From: Mucilaginibacter sp.
GTDB taxonomy: Bacteria > Bacteroidota > Bacteroidia > Sphingobacteriales > Sphingobacteriaceae
Assembly (NCBI RefSeq): GCF_028288205.1
Contig: NZ_JAQBOD010000055.1
Span: forward strand, 1 to 36,433
DNA length: 36,433 nucleotides
Direction: 5' to 3'
Shown here: piece after piece, positions 1 to 7,986 of the stretch
Numbering within the stretch: position 1 is the first letter of the stretch
Layout of the letters: each line of letters starts with the position of its first letter
Translations under genes and position numbers: made by a program
The notes under the pieces: generated by a model
Databases searched by the model: none
What the model was told of the DNA's origin: nothing
Seen by the model: only the letters and a program-made list of their open reading frames with translations

Positions 1-54
1 TCCAGTAAGCTTAAAACGCTTTTTTGCACTGGAATTGGTTTTCATTTTTGGCAT
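1..54 (-). CDS. rpmI: 50S ribosomal protein L35 (N-terminal part, cut by window edge)
   Basis: Only the first 18 codons are present, reading MPKMKTNSSAKKRFKLTG, which is the typical conserved start of bacterial ribosomal protein L35, a small basic protein of the large subunit. It starts with ATG, 92 bases after the infC stop, on the same strand. Its place after thrS and infC matches the conserved thrS-infC-rpmI-rplT order, so rplT should follow just outside the window. The identification rests on this short match plus the gene order. Confidence 0.93.
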   Translation of the reverse strand, partial: MPKMKTNSSAKKRFKLTG

Positions 55-146
55 ATCCGTTATTTATTTGTGTTAGTTATTCACGTTATCTCAACGCTTT
101 ATCTTCATTTGCACAGCTGTATATTCACACATCGGCACATTAATTT

Positions 147-713
147 TTATTTCTTAGCTCCTTTTGAAGCTACGGTTAAAAACATCCGTTTTCCTTCAAG
201 TTTTGGTAATTGCTCAACTTTACCTACATCTTCTAAAGCTTGTGCAAAACGCAACAGCAATATTTCTCCCTGCTCTTTGTAAACAATTGCACGGCCCTTA
301 AAGTGAACGTAAGCCCTTACCTTTTCGCCTGCTTCTAAAAACTTAGTGGCATGCTTTAGTTTGAAGTCAAAGTCATGATCGTCAGTATTCGGTCCGAAGC
401 GTATTTCTTTTATAACTGTTTGCTTGGCGTTACTTTTTATTTCTTTCAGCTTTTTCTTCTGCTCGTAAATAAACTTATTATAGTCGGTTACTTTACAAAC
501 AGGAGGTACAGCGTTAGGAGATATCTCAACCAGGTCCAGATCTTGTTCTACAGCTATCGCTAAAGCGTCTTTTAATGAATAAATACCTTGTTCTACATTA
601 TCGCCTGTTAAACGAACTTCTGCAGCCCTGATAAATTGATTGATGTTATGTTCAGCTTCTTTTTTCTTAAAAGGAAGCCTGGGTCCTCTGTTGAAAGGTT
701 TGTTTAATGCCAA
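147..713 (-). CDS. infC: Translation initiation factor IF-3
   Basis: Encodes IF-3 (188 aa), which binds the 30S subunit, prevents premature 50S joining and checks start-codon and initiator-tRNA pairing. The N-terminal domain is recognisable by an RAAEVRL-type segment followed by GIYSLKDALAIA and DLVEISPNAVPPVCK; the C-terminal domain by KEIRFGPNTDDHDFDFKLKH and VRAYVHFKGR. The only usable start is TTG at 711-713: an in-frame TAA lies four codons upstream and no ATG lies between. The start is one base after the thrS stop, so translation is probably coupled. Rare start codons in infC are a known basis for IF-3 autoregulation in E. coli (AUU there); that this TTG does the same is inference. Length is normal for the family. 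Confidence 0.96.
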   Translation of the reverse strand: MALNKPFNRGPRLPFKKKEAEHNINQFIRAAEVRLTGDNVEQGIYSLKDALAIAVEQDLDLVEISPNAVPPVCKVTDYNKFIYEQKKKLKEIKSNAKQTVIKEIRFGPNTDDHDFDFKLKHATKFLEAGEKVRAYVHFKGRAIVYKEQGEILLLRFAQALEDVGKVEQLPKLEGKRMFLTVASKGAKK

Positions 714-714
714 G

Positions 715-2640
715 TTATACGGTTATTTCTTTAATTATTTGTTTTTTAAATTCTTCTATACTCATGCTTCCCAAATCGCCCTGACCATGTTTGCGTACCG
801 AAACTACTTGTTCTGCAGCTTCTTTTTCACCCACAATCAGCATATACGGGATTTTTTTGACCTCAGCATCGCGTATTTTACGCCCTATCTTTTCATCTCT
901 GAAGTCAATTAGCCCGCAAATATCGGAATCTTTTAACTCATCTGAAAGTTTTTTTGCATATTCTTCATATTTTTCGGATATAGGCAAGATAATAAACTGC
1001 TCGGGAGATAACCACAGCGGAAAATTACCCGCGCAATGCTCAATTAATACCGCCACAAAACGCTCTAACGACCCAAATGGCGCACGGTGTATCATTACCG
1101 GGCGATGTTTTTGATTATCGCTTCCCGTATATTCCAGTTCAAAGCGTTCAGGCAGATTATAATCAACCTGTATAGTGCCTAATTGCCACTTCCTGCCTAA
1201 AGCATCTTTTACCATAAAATCAAGCTTGGGGCCATAGAATGCCGCTTCGCCTAATTCGACCACAGTTTTTAAGCCTTTCTCATCAGCTGCTTCAATAATA
1301 GAAGATTCTGCAAGCGCCCAATTTTCATCTGTACCGATGTATTTGGCTTTATTTTCAGGATCGCGTAAAGATATCTGTGCCGTATAATCATCAAAGCCCA
1401 AAGCTTTAAACACATATAGTACCAGGTCAATAACCTTTTTAAATTCTTCTTTTACCTGATCGGGACGGCAAAATAAGTGCGCGTCATCTTGTGTAAAGCC
1501 ACGTACACGCGTTAAGCCATGCAACTCGCCGCTTTGCTCATAGCGGTAAACGGTACCAAACTCAGCCAAACGTACCGGAAGATCCTTGTATGAGCGTGGC
1601 TTGGTTTTATAAATTTCGCAATGGTGCGGACAGTTCATCGGTTTTAAAAAGAACTCCTCTCCTTCCTGCGGTGTTTTTATAGGTTGAAAAGCATCGGCAC
1701 CATATTTTTCATAATGGCCCGATGTTACATATAAATTTTTATGACCAATATGCGGTGTTATCACCTGCTCATAGCCTGCTTTAACCTGTGCTTTTTGTAA
1801 AAAGTTAACTAAACGTTCGCGCAAGGCTGTGCCTTTTGGTAACCATAACGGTAAACCCATGCCTACTTTTTCTGAAAAAGCAAACAATTCAAGCTCTTTA
1901 CCCAGTTTACGGTGATCGCGTTTTTTGGCTTCTTCCAGTAAATGCAGGTAATCTGTAAGCTCACTTGCTTTAGGGAAAGTTACGCCATATATACGTGTAA
2001 GCTGTTTCCTGCTTTCATCGCCGCGCCAGTAGGCACCGGCAACACTCATCAGCTTAACAGCTTTTATAAATCCTGTATTAGGAATATGCGGGCCACGGCA
2101 AAGATCTGTAAAGTTACCCTGCGAGTAAAAAGTGATAGAACCATCGGGCAGATCTTTTAACAGATCTAACTTATATTCATCATCCTTTTCGGTGAAATAT
2201 GCCAATGCATCGGCTTTAGAAACAGGTTTACGAACAAACTCTTCTTTTGTTTTTGCCAGCTCAATTATTTTATCTTCAATTTTCTTGAATTCGTCTGATG
2301 AAAATTCACGGTCGCCAAAATCAACATCATAGTAAAAGCCGGTTTCGATAGCCGGGCCAATACCAAATTTTGTACCCGGATAAAGCGCTTCTAAAGCCTC
2401 GGCCATTAAGTGGGCCGATGAATGCCAAAACGTTGATTTGCCTTGAGTATCGTTCCAGGTTAGCAATTTTACTTTCGCATCCTGTTCTATTGGGCGACTT
2501 GAGTCCCAAACCTGGCCGTCAACTTCCGCGGCTAATACGTTACGGGCTAAACCTTCGGAGATAGACATGGCTATCTGCATGGAATTGATCCCTTTGTCAT
2601 ACTGACGAACGGACCCATCGGGGAGTGTAATATTAATCAT
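715..2640 (-). CDS. thrS: Threonyl-tRNA synthetase
   Basis: Class II aminoacyl-tRNA synthetase that charges tRNA-Thr with threonine and edits mischarged serine. At 641 aa it matches the E. coli enzyme (642 aa). In order one sees an N-terminal TGS domain ([14 protein letters not shown]), the editing domain with [10 protein letters not shown] and the later C-R-G-P-H-I-P motif, then the catalytic core with [10 protein letters not shown] (zinc Cys and His ligands), the motif 2 region [18 protein letters not shown], and the C-terminal anticodon-binding domain ending near [13 protein letters not shown]. It starts with ATG and leads the thrS-infC-rpmI operon. No T-box or other clear leader RNA was seen in the 133-base gap upstream. 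Confidence 0.98.
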   Translation of the reverse strand: MINITLPDGSVRQYDKGINSMQIAMSISEGLARNVLAAEVDGQVWDSSRPIEQDAKVKLLTWNDTQGKSTFWHSSAHLMAEALEALYPGTKFGIGPAIETGFYYDVDFGDREFSSDEFKKIEDKIIELAKTKEEFVRKPVSKADALAYFTEKDDEYKLDLLKDLPDGSITFYSQGNFTDLCRGPHIPNTGFIKAVKLMSVAGAYWRGDESRKQLTRIYGVTFPKASELTDYLHLLEEAKKRDHRKLGKELELFAFSEKVGMGLPLWLPKGTALRERLVNFLQKAQVKAGYEQVITPHIGHKNLYVTSGHYEKYGADAFQPIKTPQEGEEFFLKPMNCPHHCEIYKTKPRSYKDLPVRLAEFGTVYRYEQSGELHGLTRVRGFTQDDAHLFCRPDQVKEEFKKVIDLVLYVFKALGFDDYTAQISLRDPENKAKYIGTDENWALAESSIIEAADEKGLKTVVELGEAAFYGPKLDFMVKDALGRKWQLGTIQVDYNLPERFELEYTGSDNQKHRPVMIHRAPFGSLERFVAVLIEHCAGNFPLWLSPEQFIILPISEKYEEYAKKLSDELKDSDICGLIDFRDEKIGRKIRDAEVKKIPYMLIVGEKEAAEQVVSVRKHGQGDLGSMSIEEFKKQIIKEITV

Positions 2641-2773
2641 CTACAACTATGATTTAAAGTTTATAAAATTACGTTTCTCGGTCACCTACGTGTGTAACCA
2701 TATTTTGAGTTGCGAATTTAAAGGATTTTATTGGTTATCTAAAACTCACTTATTAAACAGTTGTTAATCCGTT

Positions 2774-3295
2774 ATGAACGAACGTATTGAATTATTACAG
2801 GGCGATATCACAAAAATAAAAGCAGATGCTATTGTTAACGCTGCAAATACTTCTTTATTAGGAGGTGGCGGGGTTGATGGAGCCATACACCGGGCGGGAG
2901 GCAAGGCTATATTGGATGAATGTTATAAAATTCGTGAGCGCCAGGGAGGCTGTAAAACCGGCGAAGCTGTGATAACTACAGGCGGAAACCTGCCTGCCAA
3001 ATATGTAATACATACGGTTGGGCCTGTCTGGAGCAAAAGCGGAAGTGCCCGGTCTAACCTATTGCTGACTAATGCTTACCGTAACAGCCTGGAATTGGCC
3101 GTGCAAAACCATGTTAAAACTATTGCATTTCCAAATATAAGTACCGGGGTATATCATTTCCCGAAACCCGATGCTGCTGAAATTGCTATACATACAGTTA
3201 GTGATTTCCTCACTAATCACCCACAAATTGAAAAAGTGATATTTGTTTGTTATGATGATGAGAATTATAAACTGTATGAGAACTTATTATCTTAA
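2774..3295 (+). CDS. Macro-domain protein, O-acetyl-ADP-ribose deacetylase / ADP-ribosyl hydrolase type
   Basis: A stand-alone macro domain of 173 aa, similar in build to YmdB and other MacroD-type proteins, which bind ADP-ribose and remove O-acetyl groups or mono-ADP-ribose. Visible motifs are GDIT near residue 10, the IVNAAN substrate-binding segment at 20-25, the glycine loop [10 protein letters not shown] near 30-39, and the second phosphate loop [12 protein letters not shown] near 117-128, all of which are kept. The start is ATG. It is divergent from thrS and converges on the next small gene, with its last 9 bases shared. The physiological substrate cannot be read from the sequence, and no ADP-ribosyltransferase partner was recognised nearby. 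Confidence 0.92.
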   Translation: MNERIELLQGDITKIKADAIVNAANTSLLGGGGVDGAIHRAGGKAILDECYKIRERQGGCKTGEAVITTGGNLPAKYVIHTVGPVWSKSGSARSNLLLTNAYRNSLELAVQNHVKTIAFPNISTGVYHFPKPDAAEIAIHTVSDFLTNHPQIEKVIFVCYDDENYKLYENLLS

Positions 3296-3514
3296 CTTAA
3301 ATTCATAATGCTCTCTCACATGCTGGTTAATATAAGTGGTAAGCCCCTCTCCTTTTTTAGCAAGGATCTTCATCTCGGCTATAGCATCCGCGCCCGCGCT
3401 TTTGTTAGTATATAAGTACACAGACCCATCCCTGAATTGGATGGTGATGCTATCTTTGCCTGTTTCGTAAGCGATGACTCCGGTATCCTGATTGGCTGTT
3501 TTATAAGGCTTCAT
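3287..3514 (-). CDS. Small conserved protein of about 75 aa, KTSC-like
   Basis: Starting at the ATG at 3514, this is a 75-aa soluble protein beginning [19 protein letters not shown]. The pattern (variable lead, GVIAYE, then I-x-I-x-F-x-DG-x-VYLY, then EMK-LA-KGEGL-TYIN and a final V-x-x-xY) resembles small KTSC-type proteins that I recall as common in many bacteria. The reading frame could also open at a TTG at 3556, which would add a hydrophobic LLLGSLAVLLLYCF leader; I prefer the ATG because family members usually begin near it. It follows the DUF4468 gene on the same strand, and its 3' end overlaps the convergent macro-domain gene by 9 bases. No function is known to me. Confidence 0.68.
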   Translation of the reverse strand: MKPYKTANQDTGVIAYETGKDSITIQFRDGSVYLYTNKSAGADAIAEMKILAKKGEGLTTYINQHVREHYEFKLR

Positions 3515-3563
3515 AAAACAATACAACAAAAGGACTGCCAAAGAACCTAATAGCAAACCTTAG

Positions 3564-4145
3564 TTAAAAATTATCATTATCGTTCATGATTTGATTGATT
3601 GACCCCATTACATTATCAACTAAAACATTTAAACTTTGCAGCGCCCTTTTTGATTGATTTTTGTTAAGTGGATTATTGTAATTTGCAGCAACAACAGTGG
3701 TTTTAATCCCCAGTAAATCGTTCATTAGGTGCTCTGCGTTTGTATAGGTTTTAACCTTGTTTATGTCCTCTGTTTCAATAACAATATTGAATATGCGCGT
3801 ACGGTATCTGCCGTCTTTACAATCTATCTGGATAGTCATATCAACATCGTAACCGCCATTAATTCCCAGCATGCCTTTAAATGTCAATAATTCAACACCC
3901 TTGCCAACCACCCGGCCAACTACATCGTCTTGAATTTGGATACTGTTAAGGGTTTTGTAATGTTTAACAAACCATAGCTGAGCATTACTAAAAAGCAGCG
4001 GGCCTGGCTTATTGGGTGCATTAAAAACTTTTTGATACGCAACCTCACCGTTAATAAAAGGTGTGTTTAAGCCCACGGTGTCTGTTTGTTGGGCAAGTGT
4101 GATTTTGGTGATCAGTATAAATACCAATACAATTAGGTTTTTCAT
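3564..4145 (-). CDS. Exported DUF4468-like protein
   Basis: A 193-aa protein with an N-terminal signal peptide (MKNLIVLVFILITKITLAQ, cleavage probably near residue 18). The body has NGEVAYQKVFNAP at its start, an LFSNAQLWFVKHY segment, and alternating beta-strand stretches up to about residue 130 followed by a helical tail. This resembles the DUF4468 (TBP-like fold) family frequent in Bacteroidota, whose role is unknown. It is likely periplasmic or surface-exposed. It lies just upstream of the small KTSC-like gene on the same strand, so the two may be cotranscribed. The last residues are rich in Asn and Asp (NQIMNDNDNF). Confidence 0.72.
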   Translation of the reverse strand: MKNLIVLVFILITKITLAQQTDTVGLNTPFINGEVAYQKVFNAPNKPGPLLFSNAQLWFVKHYKTLNSIQIQDDVVGRVVGKGVELLTFKGMLGINGGYDVDMTIQIDCKDGRYRTRIFNIVIETEDINKVKTYTNAEHLMNDLLGIKTTVVAANYNNPLNKNQSKRALQSLNVLVDNVMGSINQIMNDNDNF

Positions 4146-4243
4146 GTGTGATGATTTAGGTAAAAATTATCAATGTAATTATTTTTTGGACAACCGGCCA
4201 CAGATGAAGTTTAAAGGAAACGAAAATAAATATGCTAAGCCGT

Positions 4244-4972
4244 TTATACATTCCCCCACCCATGCGCCAATACATCGGCCAAATGGATGGTTTTTATAGG
4301 AAGGTTATTTTTGTCGATATAGCTTTGCAGGTGCAATAAACATGATGCATCTGTAGAGATGATATATTCCGCATCTACCGAAAGCGCGTTCTCTACTTTT
4401 TGCTGCGCCATGGCGCTTGATATAGCGTCAAACTTAACCGCAAATGTACCGCCAAAACCGCAGCAGGTATCGCTTTGTGGTAGGTCAACCAGTTCAAGTC
4501 CTAATACTTTTGATAGTAGTCGGCGCGGTTCTTCTTTTATCTTACACTCGCGTAAAGCGGCGCAGCTATCGTGATAAACGGCACGGCCCTCCAACTCGGC
4601 ACCGAAATAGTCAAATTGCAGTATGTTTACCAGGAAATCAGAAAGCTCATAGATATTGCCCTGTATGGTACGGCATTTATTATGCACTACCGTATTGGTG
4701 AACAAGTCATTATAATAATTTTTCACCATACCCGTACATGATGCAGATGGAGTTACAATTACGCTATCCTCAGAAAATCCATCTAAAAATTTACGACCAA
4801 CAACCTTAGCCTCATCCCAAAACCCCGCGTTAAAAGCCGGTTGTCCGCAGCAGGTTTGCTGGGGATTATACTCAACTGTGCAGCCTGCTTTTTCCAGTAG
4901 CTTAACAGTATTAAAAGCAGTATCCGGAAATAGCTGATCTATAAAACAAGGTATAAATAGTTCGGTCTTCAT
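4244..4972 (-). CDS. lutA: LutA/YkgE-type cysteine-rich (Fe-S)-binding protein
   Basis: A 242-aa protein with two CCG domains (CX-n-CCG-X-n-CXXC type): a first CCGQP at residues 41-45 after IPCF near 7-10, and a second CCGFGG at 170-175 after YHDSCAALREC. It matches LutA/YkgE, a subunit of the LutABC L-lactate oxidation complex, and relates to cysteine-rich subunits of glycolate oxidase and heterodisulfide reductase. These cysteines are thought to bind Fe-S clusters. No lutB or lutC is next to it here; the flanking genes are a DUF4468 protein and a cytochrome. Either the partners lie elsewhere or it has another partner. The gene symbol is by homology, not proven function. Confidence 0.88.
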   Translation of the reverse strand: MKTELFIPCFIDQLFPDTAFNTVKLLEKAGCTVEYNPQQTCCGQPAFNAGFWDEAKVVGRKFLDGFSEDSVIVTPSASCTGMVKNYYNDLFTNTVVHNKCRTIQGNIYELSDFLVNILQFDYFGAELEGRAVYHDSCAALRECKIKEEPRRLLSKVLGLELVDLPQSDTCCGFGGTFAVKFDAISSAMAQQKVENALSVDAEYIISTDASCLLHLQSYIDKNNLPIKTIHLADVLAHGWGNV

Positions 4973-5120
4973 TGGGCGCTAATTTGAGAAAAAGTTTTTG
5001 TTAGTCCTAAAACCTAAGTCGTTTACTTTAAAGTAATATGATTTAATTATTTCTAAAACATTGTATTGGCAATTCTGTCTTTTAATAAGATATCTCCAAC
5101 AAAGGGGTACTCCTGTAATT

Positions 5121-6041
5121 ATGAAAAAGCATAGATTAATTGCCGTAATATGTTTAATAATTACAGCCATTACGGTATACAGCTGTAAAACCCACTTCGC
5201 TACCGGGCAAGAAAATTATAAAGCTACAGCATCACCCTTGGCTTTTGAAAGAGGAAAGGCGATGGTGTTTAGCTCCTGCGCCGGTTGCCATTATAATCGT
5301 TCGGTTAATAAGTTTATCGGCAATCCTATTCATGATGTTCCAGGAATTGTTGGCAAGGTATATTCGGCAAATCTCACCAATTCAAAAAACCATGGTATCA
5401 CTTCGCATTATACAGACCAGCAGCTAAAGTATTTGCTTAAAACCGGTATAGCCAAAGATGGGCGTTTTATACCTTACATGCTCCGCCCCAATATGGCTGA
5501 TGATGATATTAACGCTATTATAGTTTATTTGCATTCAAATGATCCGGCGGTTACCGCGGGCGATACAACTATTGGTGTTACTCATTATAATATTATGGGG
5601 AAACTATATATGGGCATAACCGCAAAACCATTGCCCTATAAAACCGGTATAAAATTACCTGCTGATAATATTGCTATGGGGCGCTACCTGGTTGATAATA
5701 TTGGCTGTTTTCATTGCCACTCTAAAAAGCTTACTTCATTAAATTACCTCGACCCGGAACAAACCAAAGGTTACCTGGCAGGCGGGGCAAAATTTAAAAA
5801 TGAACAAGGCGATAATATATACGCTTCTAATATAACCCCGGATAAAGAAACCGGAATAGGAAAATATACTAAAGCAGATTTTCGAAAAGCTTTAAAGGAC
5901 GGCGAATCTCCCAAAAGGAAACTTCATCCACCGATGCCAAAATATAAAAGCCTAAATGACCGTGAAATAGATGCTATTTATAGCTATTTACAAACAATTG
6001 CGCCGGTATACCATAAAATAAAAGGCTTAAAAATTATATAA
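5121..6041 (+). CDS. Diheme cytochrome c lipoprotein
   Basis: A 306-aa protein with two c-type heme sites: C53-A-G-C-H57 in the first domain and C196-F-H-C-H200 in the second. Possible axial Met residues lie in PYMLRPNM (about 119-125) and HPPMPKY near the C-terminus. The N-terminus (MKKHRLIAVICLIITAITVYSCK) is a lipoprotein signal with Cys22 as the probable lipidated residue, so the protein is likely anchored in the periplasm. I chose the ATG at 5121; a TTG 60 bases earlier would put extra residues before a good signal peptide. It probably passes electrons to or from a respiratory partner or dehydrogenase, but no redox partner gene is adjacent. It converges on the MFS gene. Confidence 0.88.
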   Translation: MKKHRLIAVICLIITAITVYSCKTHFATGQENYKATASPLAFERGKAMVFSSCAGCHYNRSVNKFIGNPIHDVPGIVGKVYSANLTNSKNHGITSHYTDQQLKYLLKTGIAKDGRFIPYMLRPNMADDDINAIIVYLHSNDPAVTAGDTTIGVTHYNIMGKLYMGITAKPLPYKTGIKLPADNIAMGRYLVDNIGCFHCHSKKLTSLNYLDPEQTKGYLAGGAKFKNEQGDNIYASNITPDKETGIGKYTKADFRKALKDGESPKRKLHPPMPKYKSLNDREIDAIYSYLQTIAPVYHKIKGLKII

Positions 6042-6107
6042 CCGCTGCATATAGGGTTGTAGATACTTTTTAATCCTATAAATAGATTTATAACATAGCT
6101 AAGGGTT

Positions 6108-6169
6108 GCACCTACGGAGCAATTTCTTTTCTGCTTATTTAAGCTACAAACAGGTAGCTCCTATGGAGC
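6108..6169. repeat. Pair of GCWCCTAYGGAGC dispersed-repeat motifs
   Basis: Two related 13-mers, GCACCTACGGAGC (6108-6120) and GCTCCTATGGAGC (6157-6169), lie 36 bases apart after the cytochrome gene. The second is a short self-complementary hairpin (GCTCC/GGAGC around TAT). The flanks share TAGCTAA words. This looks like a fragment of a dispersed intergenic palindromic repeat; I recall similar words from other Sphingobacteriaceae, but that is memory and not a search. Confidence 0.5.
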
Positions 6170-6220
6170 ACATTAGCTAATGGTATAACTAACGTGTGCA
6201 TTATCTTTGTGTGCCGAGTA

Positions 6221-6253
6221 AGATTTGACAACTTTTTAAAAGTTGTCAAATCT
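6221..6253. terminator. 33-bp perfect palindrome between convergent genes, probable bidirectional terminator
   Basis: Two 16-base arms (AGATTTGACAACTTTT and its exact complement) flank a single central T. It sits between the ends of the cytochrome gene (stop at 6041) and the MFS gene (stop at 6264). Transcripts in either direction would form a long A/U-rich hairpin with a U-rich half-arm, which fits a two-way terminator. The perfect symmetry and one-base loop are tighter than most terminators, so it may also belong to a repeat family. Confidence 0.6.
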
Positions 6254-6263
6254 CGCTGGTCTA

Positions 6264-7604
6264 TTAAACTATTGCCATTTCCGACTGTGGTGCCATCGGT
6301 GCTTTTTTAGCTTTTTTCTCGGCAAATAGCAGCGATATCATCAGCATAAGCCCTACAACAAAAAAGCAATCTAATGCTAAAGCAGCGTCACGCATTTCAT
6401 GCGTCCATGCTTCAACGGAAGCGAAGCAGAGCAAACCAACAACTATTGATGATTTTTCGGTAACATCATAAAAGCTAAAAAACGAAGCCGTATCAGGTAT
6501 GTTTGGCGGCAGGTATTTTGAATAAGTGGAACGCGATATGGATTGCACCCCTCCCATTACAGCACCTACTATTGTGGCTGCAACAAAAAACTGCGGCGTA
6601 TTGGCTATAAAGTATACTGACAGGCAAAGTACCGTCCAGATGGATACCAAACCAACCAACGTTTTTATATTACCATATTTAGCAGATAGTATGGATGTGA
6701 GCCATGCCCCTATTACCCCTACCACCTGTATAATTAATATAATAGTAATTAATGTATCCTGCGGCATATTTAACTCTTTTGCTGCAAACTGGGCAGCTAC
6801 CAGCATAATGGTTTGCACACCAACCGAATAAAAGAAAAAAGAAGAAAGAAAACGCCTTAACAAAGGCATGGTACGTACCTTTTTAAAAACCTTGCTCAAC
6901 TCTTTAAAACCGCCTGTAAATACATTGTAATTATGTTTGCCCGCGTTGGGTTGCCCCTTTGGTAATAACCTGAAGGGTATAATGGAAAAGCCTATCCACC
7001 ATACAAATACCATTACGAAGGAAATACGCGACGGCAGGTCGTCACTGGTAATACCAAATGTTTTAGGCGATAATACCACTACAAAACATAATATCTGCAT
7101 CACCAAACTACCCACATAACCATATATAAACCCTTTGGCGCTCACTTTGTCCAACTGATCTTCGGTTGCTATTTGCGGAAGATAAGAATTGTAAAAAACA
7201 AAGCCGCCGCAATAACCTATACATGCCAGTCCAAAACATATCATGGGAATTTCGAGACTGCTATCGGGCTTAAAAAAGAATAAGCCTGCACATGACAGCG
7301 CTCCTAACCAGGTAAAAAACTGAAGGTATGCTCTTTTGTTACCTTTATAATCGGCAATGGAAGTTAGAATAGGCAATATGGCTACCACCACCAAATACGA
7401 TAGGCCCAAAACGAAATTAGACAATACGGTATTAACAAATTTATGCCCGAAGAAAGTAACCACATCGCCGGTTTTTTTATTGGCGGTTACGGCTACATAA
7501 TACGCCGGGAAAATGGTGCTGGTTATCACCATGTTATAGGATTGATTTGCCCAATCGAACATGCACCATGCCCAAATGGTTTTCTTGTTATTTTTTGCTT
7601 CCAT
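6264..7604 (-). CDS. MFS transporter, UMF1/Atg22-like family
   Basis: A 446-aa integral membrane protein with about 11-12 hydrophobic segments. The N-terminus, KKTIWAWCMFDWANQSYNMVITSTIFPAYY, is the signature of the UMF1 (Atg22-like) branch of the major facilitator superfamily, where the W-x-x-F/YDWANS/QxY motif is highly conserved. Yeast Atg22 exports amino acids from the vacuole; the bacterial members have no assigned substrate. The C-terminal tail is cytoplasmic-looking (AEKKAKKAP). The start is ATG with TACTTTTA, a near match to the -7 box, about 14 bases upstream. It is transcribed alone and converges on the cytochrome gene. Confidence 0.9.
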   Translation of the reverse strand: MEAKNNKKTIWAWCMFDWANQSYNMVITSTIFPAYYVAVTANKKTGDVVTFFGHKFVNTVLSNFVLGLSYLVVVAILPILTSIADYKGNKRAYLQFFTWLGALSCAGLFFFKPDSSLEIPMICFGLACIGYCGGFVFYNSYLPQIATEDQLDKVSAKGFIYGYVGSLVMQILCFVVVLSPKTFGITSDDLPSRISFVMVFVWWIGFSIIPFRLLPKGQPNAGKHNYNVFTGGFKELSKVFKKVRTMPLLRRFLSSFFFYSVGVQTIMLVAAQFAAKELNMPQDTLITIILIIQVVGVIGAWLTSILSAKYGNIKTLVGLVSIWTVLCLSVYFIANTPQFFVAATIVGAVMGGVQSISRSTYSKYLPPNIPDTASFFSFYDVTEKSSIVVGLLCFASVEAWTHEMRDAALALDCFFVVGLMLMISLLFAEKKAKKAPMAPQSEMAIV

Positions 7605-7696
7605 GTAGTTGCTAAAAGTATATAATTTTTAGCAGTAACAAAACATTTTTAAAAACAACAAAAGTGTAAATTCAATCAAGTATTAACAACCAAAAG

Positions 7697-7721
7697 TGTA
7701 AACTTTTTTCAGGACGGGTCA
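7697..7721 (-). mobile_element. Solitary IS3-type terminal sequence (relic)
   Basis: Read on the minus strand this 25-base segment runs TGACCCGTCCTGAAAAAAG then TTTACA. It matches the end of the decayed IS element at 13626-13649 (TGACTCGTCCTGAAAAGG then TTGACA) with three substitutions and one length difference. The TGA...GTCC...AAAA...ACA layout is like IS3-family inverted repeats. The tip is at 7721 and the former interior would extend toward lower coordinates, into the MFS promoter region, where no transposase remains. Confidence 0.55.
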
Positions 7722-7731
7722 CGCAAAAAAA

Positions 7732-7928
7732 GTGTTTCACATCAGGTGTTTCACCCTATTTTTGCAAAAATTGATAAAACAGCATAAAATCCTTATTATA
7801 AACAATTTACAATACTTTACCTAAAGCTTTTGTACTGTTTCAAAGTGTTTCACTCATTTTGTCAAATTGCTATATATCAATTGGTTAACCTAAAAGAGTG
7901 TTTCATGTGTTTCATTATTTTGTGAAAC
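7732..7928. repeat. Cluster A of GTTTCA(C) boxes
   Basis: Boxes are GTGTTTCAC at 7732-7740, 7746-7754 and 7845-7853, TGTTTCAA at 7836-7843, GTGTTTCA at 7898-7905 and 7907-7914, and GTGAAAC at 7922-7928. Starts within the tight groups are 9, 10 or 14 bases apart, so neighbours are near one helical turn apart. Similar clusters occur at 13588-13624 and 25304-25520. The role is unknown: operator array, repeat family or insertion target are all possible. Confidence 0.65.
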
Positions 7929-7941
7929 AGCACACCAGTAA

Positions 7942-7966
7942 AAAAGGAGCATAAAATGCTCCTTTT
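7942..7966 (-). terminator. Hairpin terminator after the sugar isomerase-like gene
   Basis: Arms AAAAGGAGCAT (7942-7952) and ATGCTCCTTTT (7956-7966) pair perfectly around AAA. It lies 20 bases beyond the stop of the minus-strand gene at 7987 and ends in U residues on that strand, as expected of an intrinsic terminator. The same structure could work in the other direction. Confidence 0.75.
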
Positions 7967-7986
7967 CATGTCGGTAAATTTAACGG

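Larger units (their letters stand above)
7605..7986. other. Intergenic region with solitary IS-like end and GTTTCAC box cluster
   Basis: A 382-base gap without a convincing gene. It holds, in order: two AAAAGTGTAAA words (about 7659-7669 and 7692-7702), a solitary IS-type terminal sequence (7697-7721), seven GTTTCA-type boxes (7732-7928) and a terminator hairpin (7942-7966). The two halves, IS relic and box cluster, meet at about 7722-7731. No tRNA, riboswitch or small ORF of recognisable family was seen. Confidence 0.6.

Noticed and set aside
2641..2773. T-box leader for thrS
   Set aside because: No T-box core or anti-terminator pairing is visible; such leaders are also unusual in Bacteroidota.
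5061..5120. Upstream TTG start for the cytochrome
   Set aside because: It would place a soluble stretch before a good lipoprotein signal peptide.
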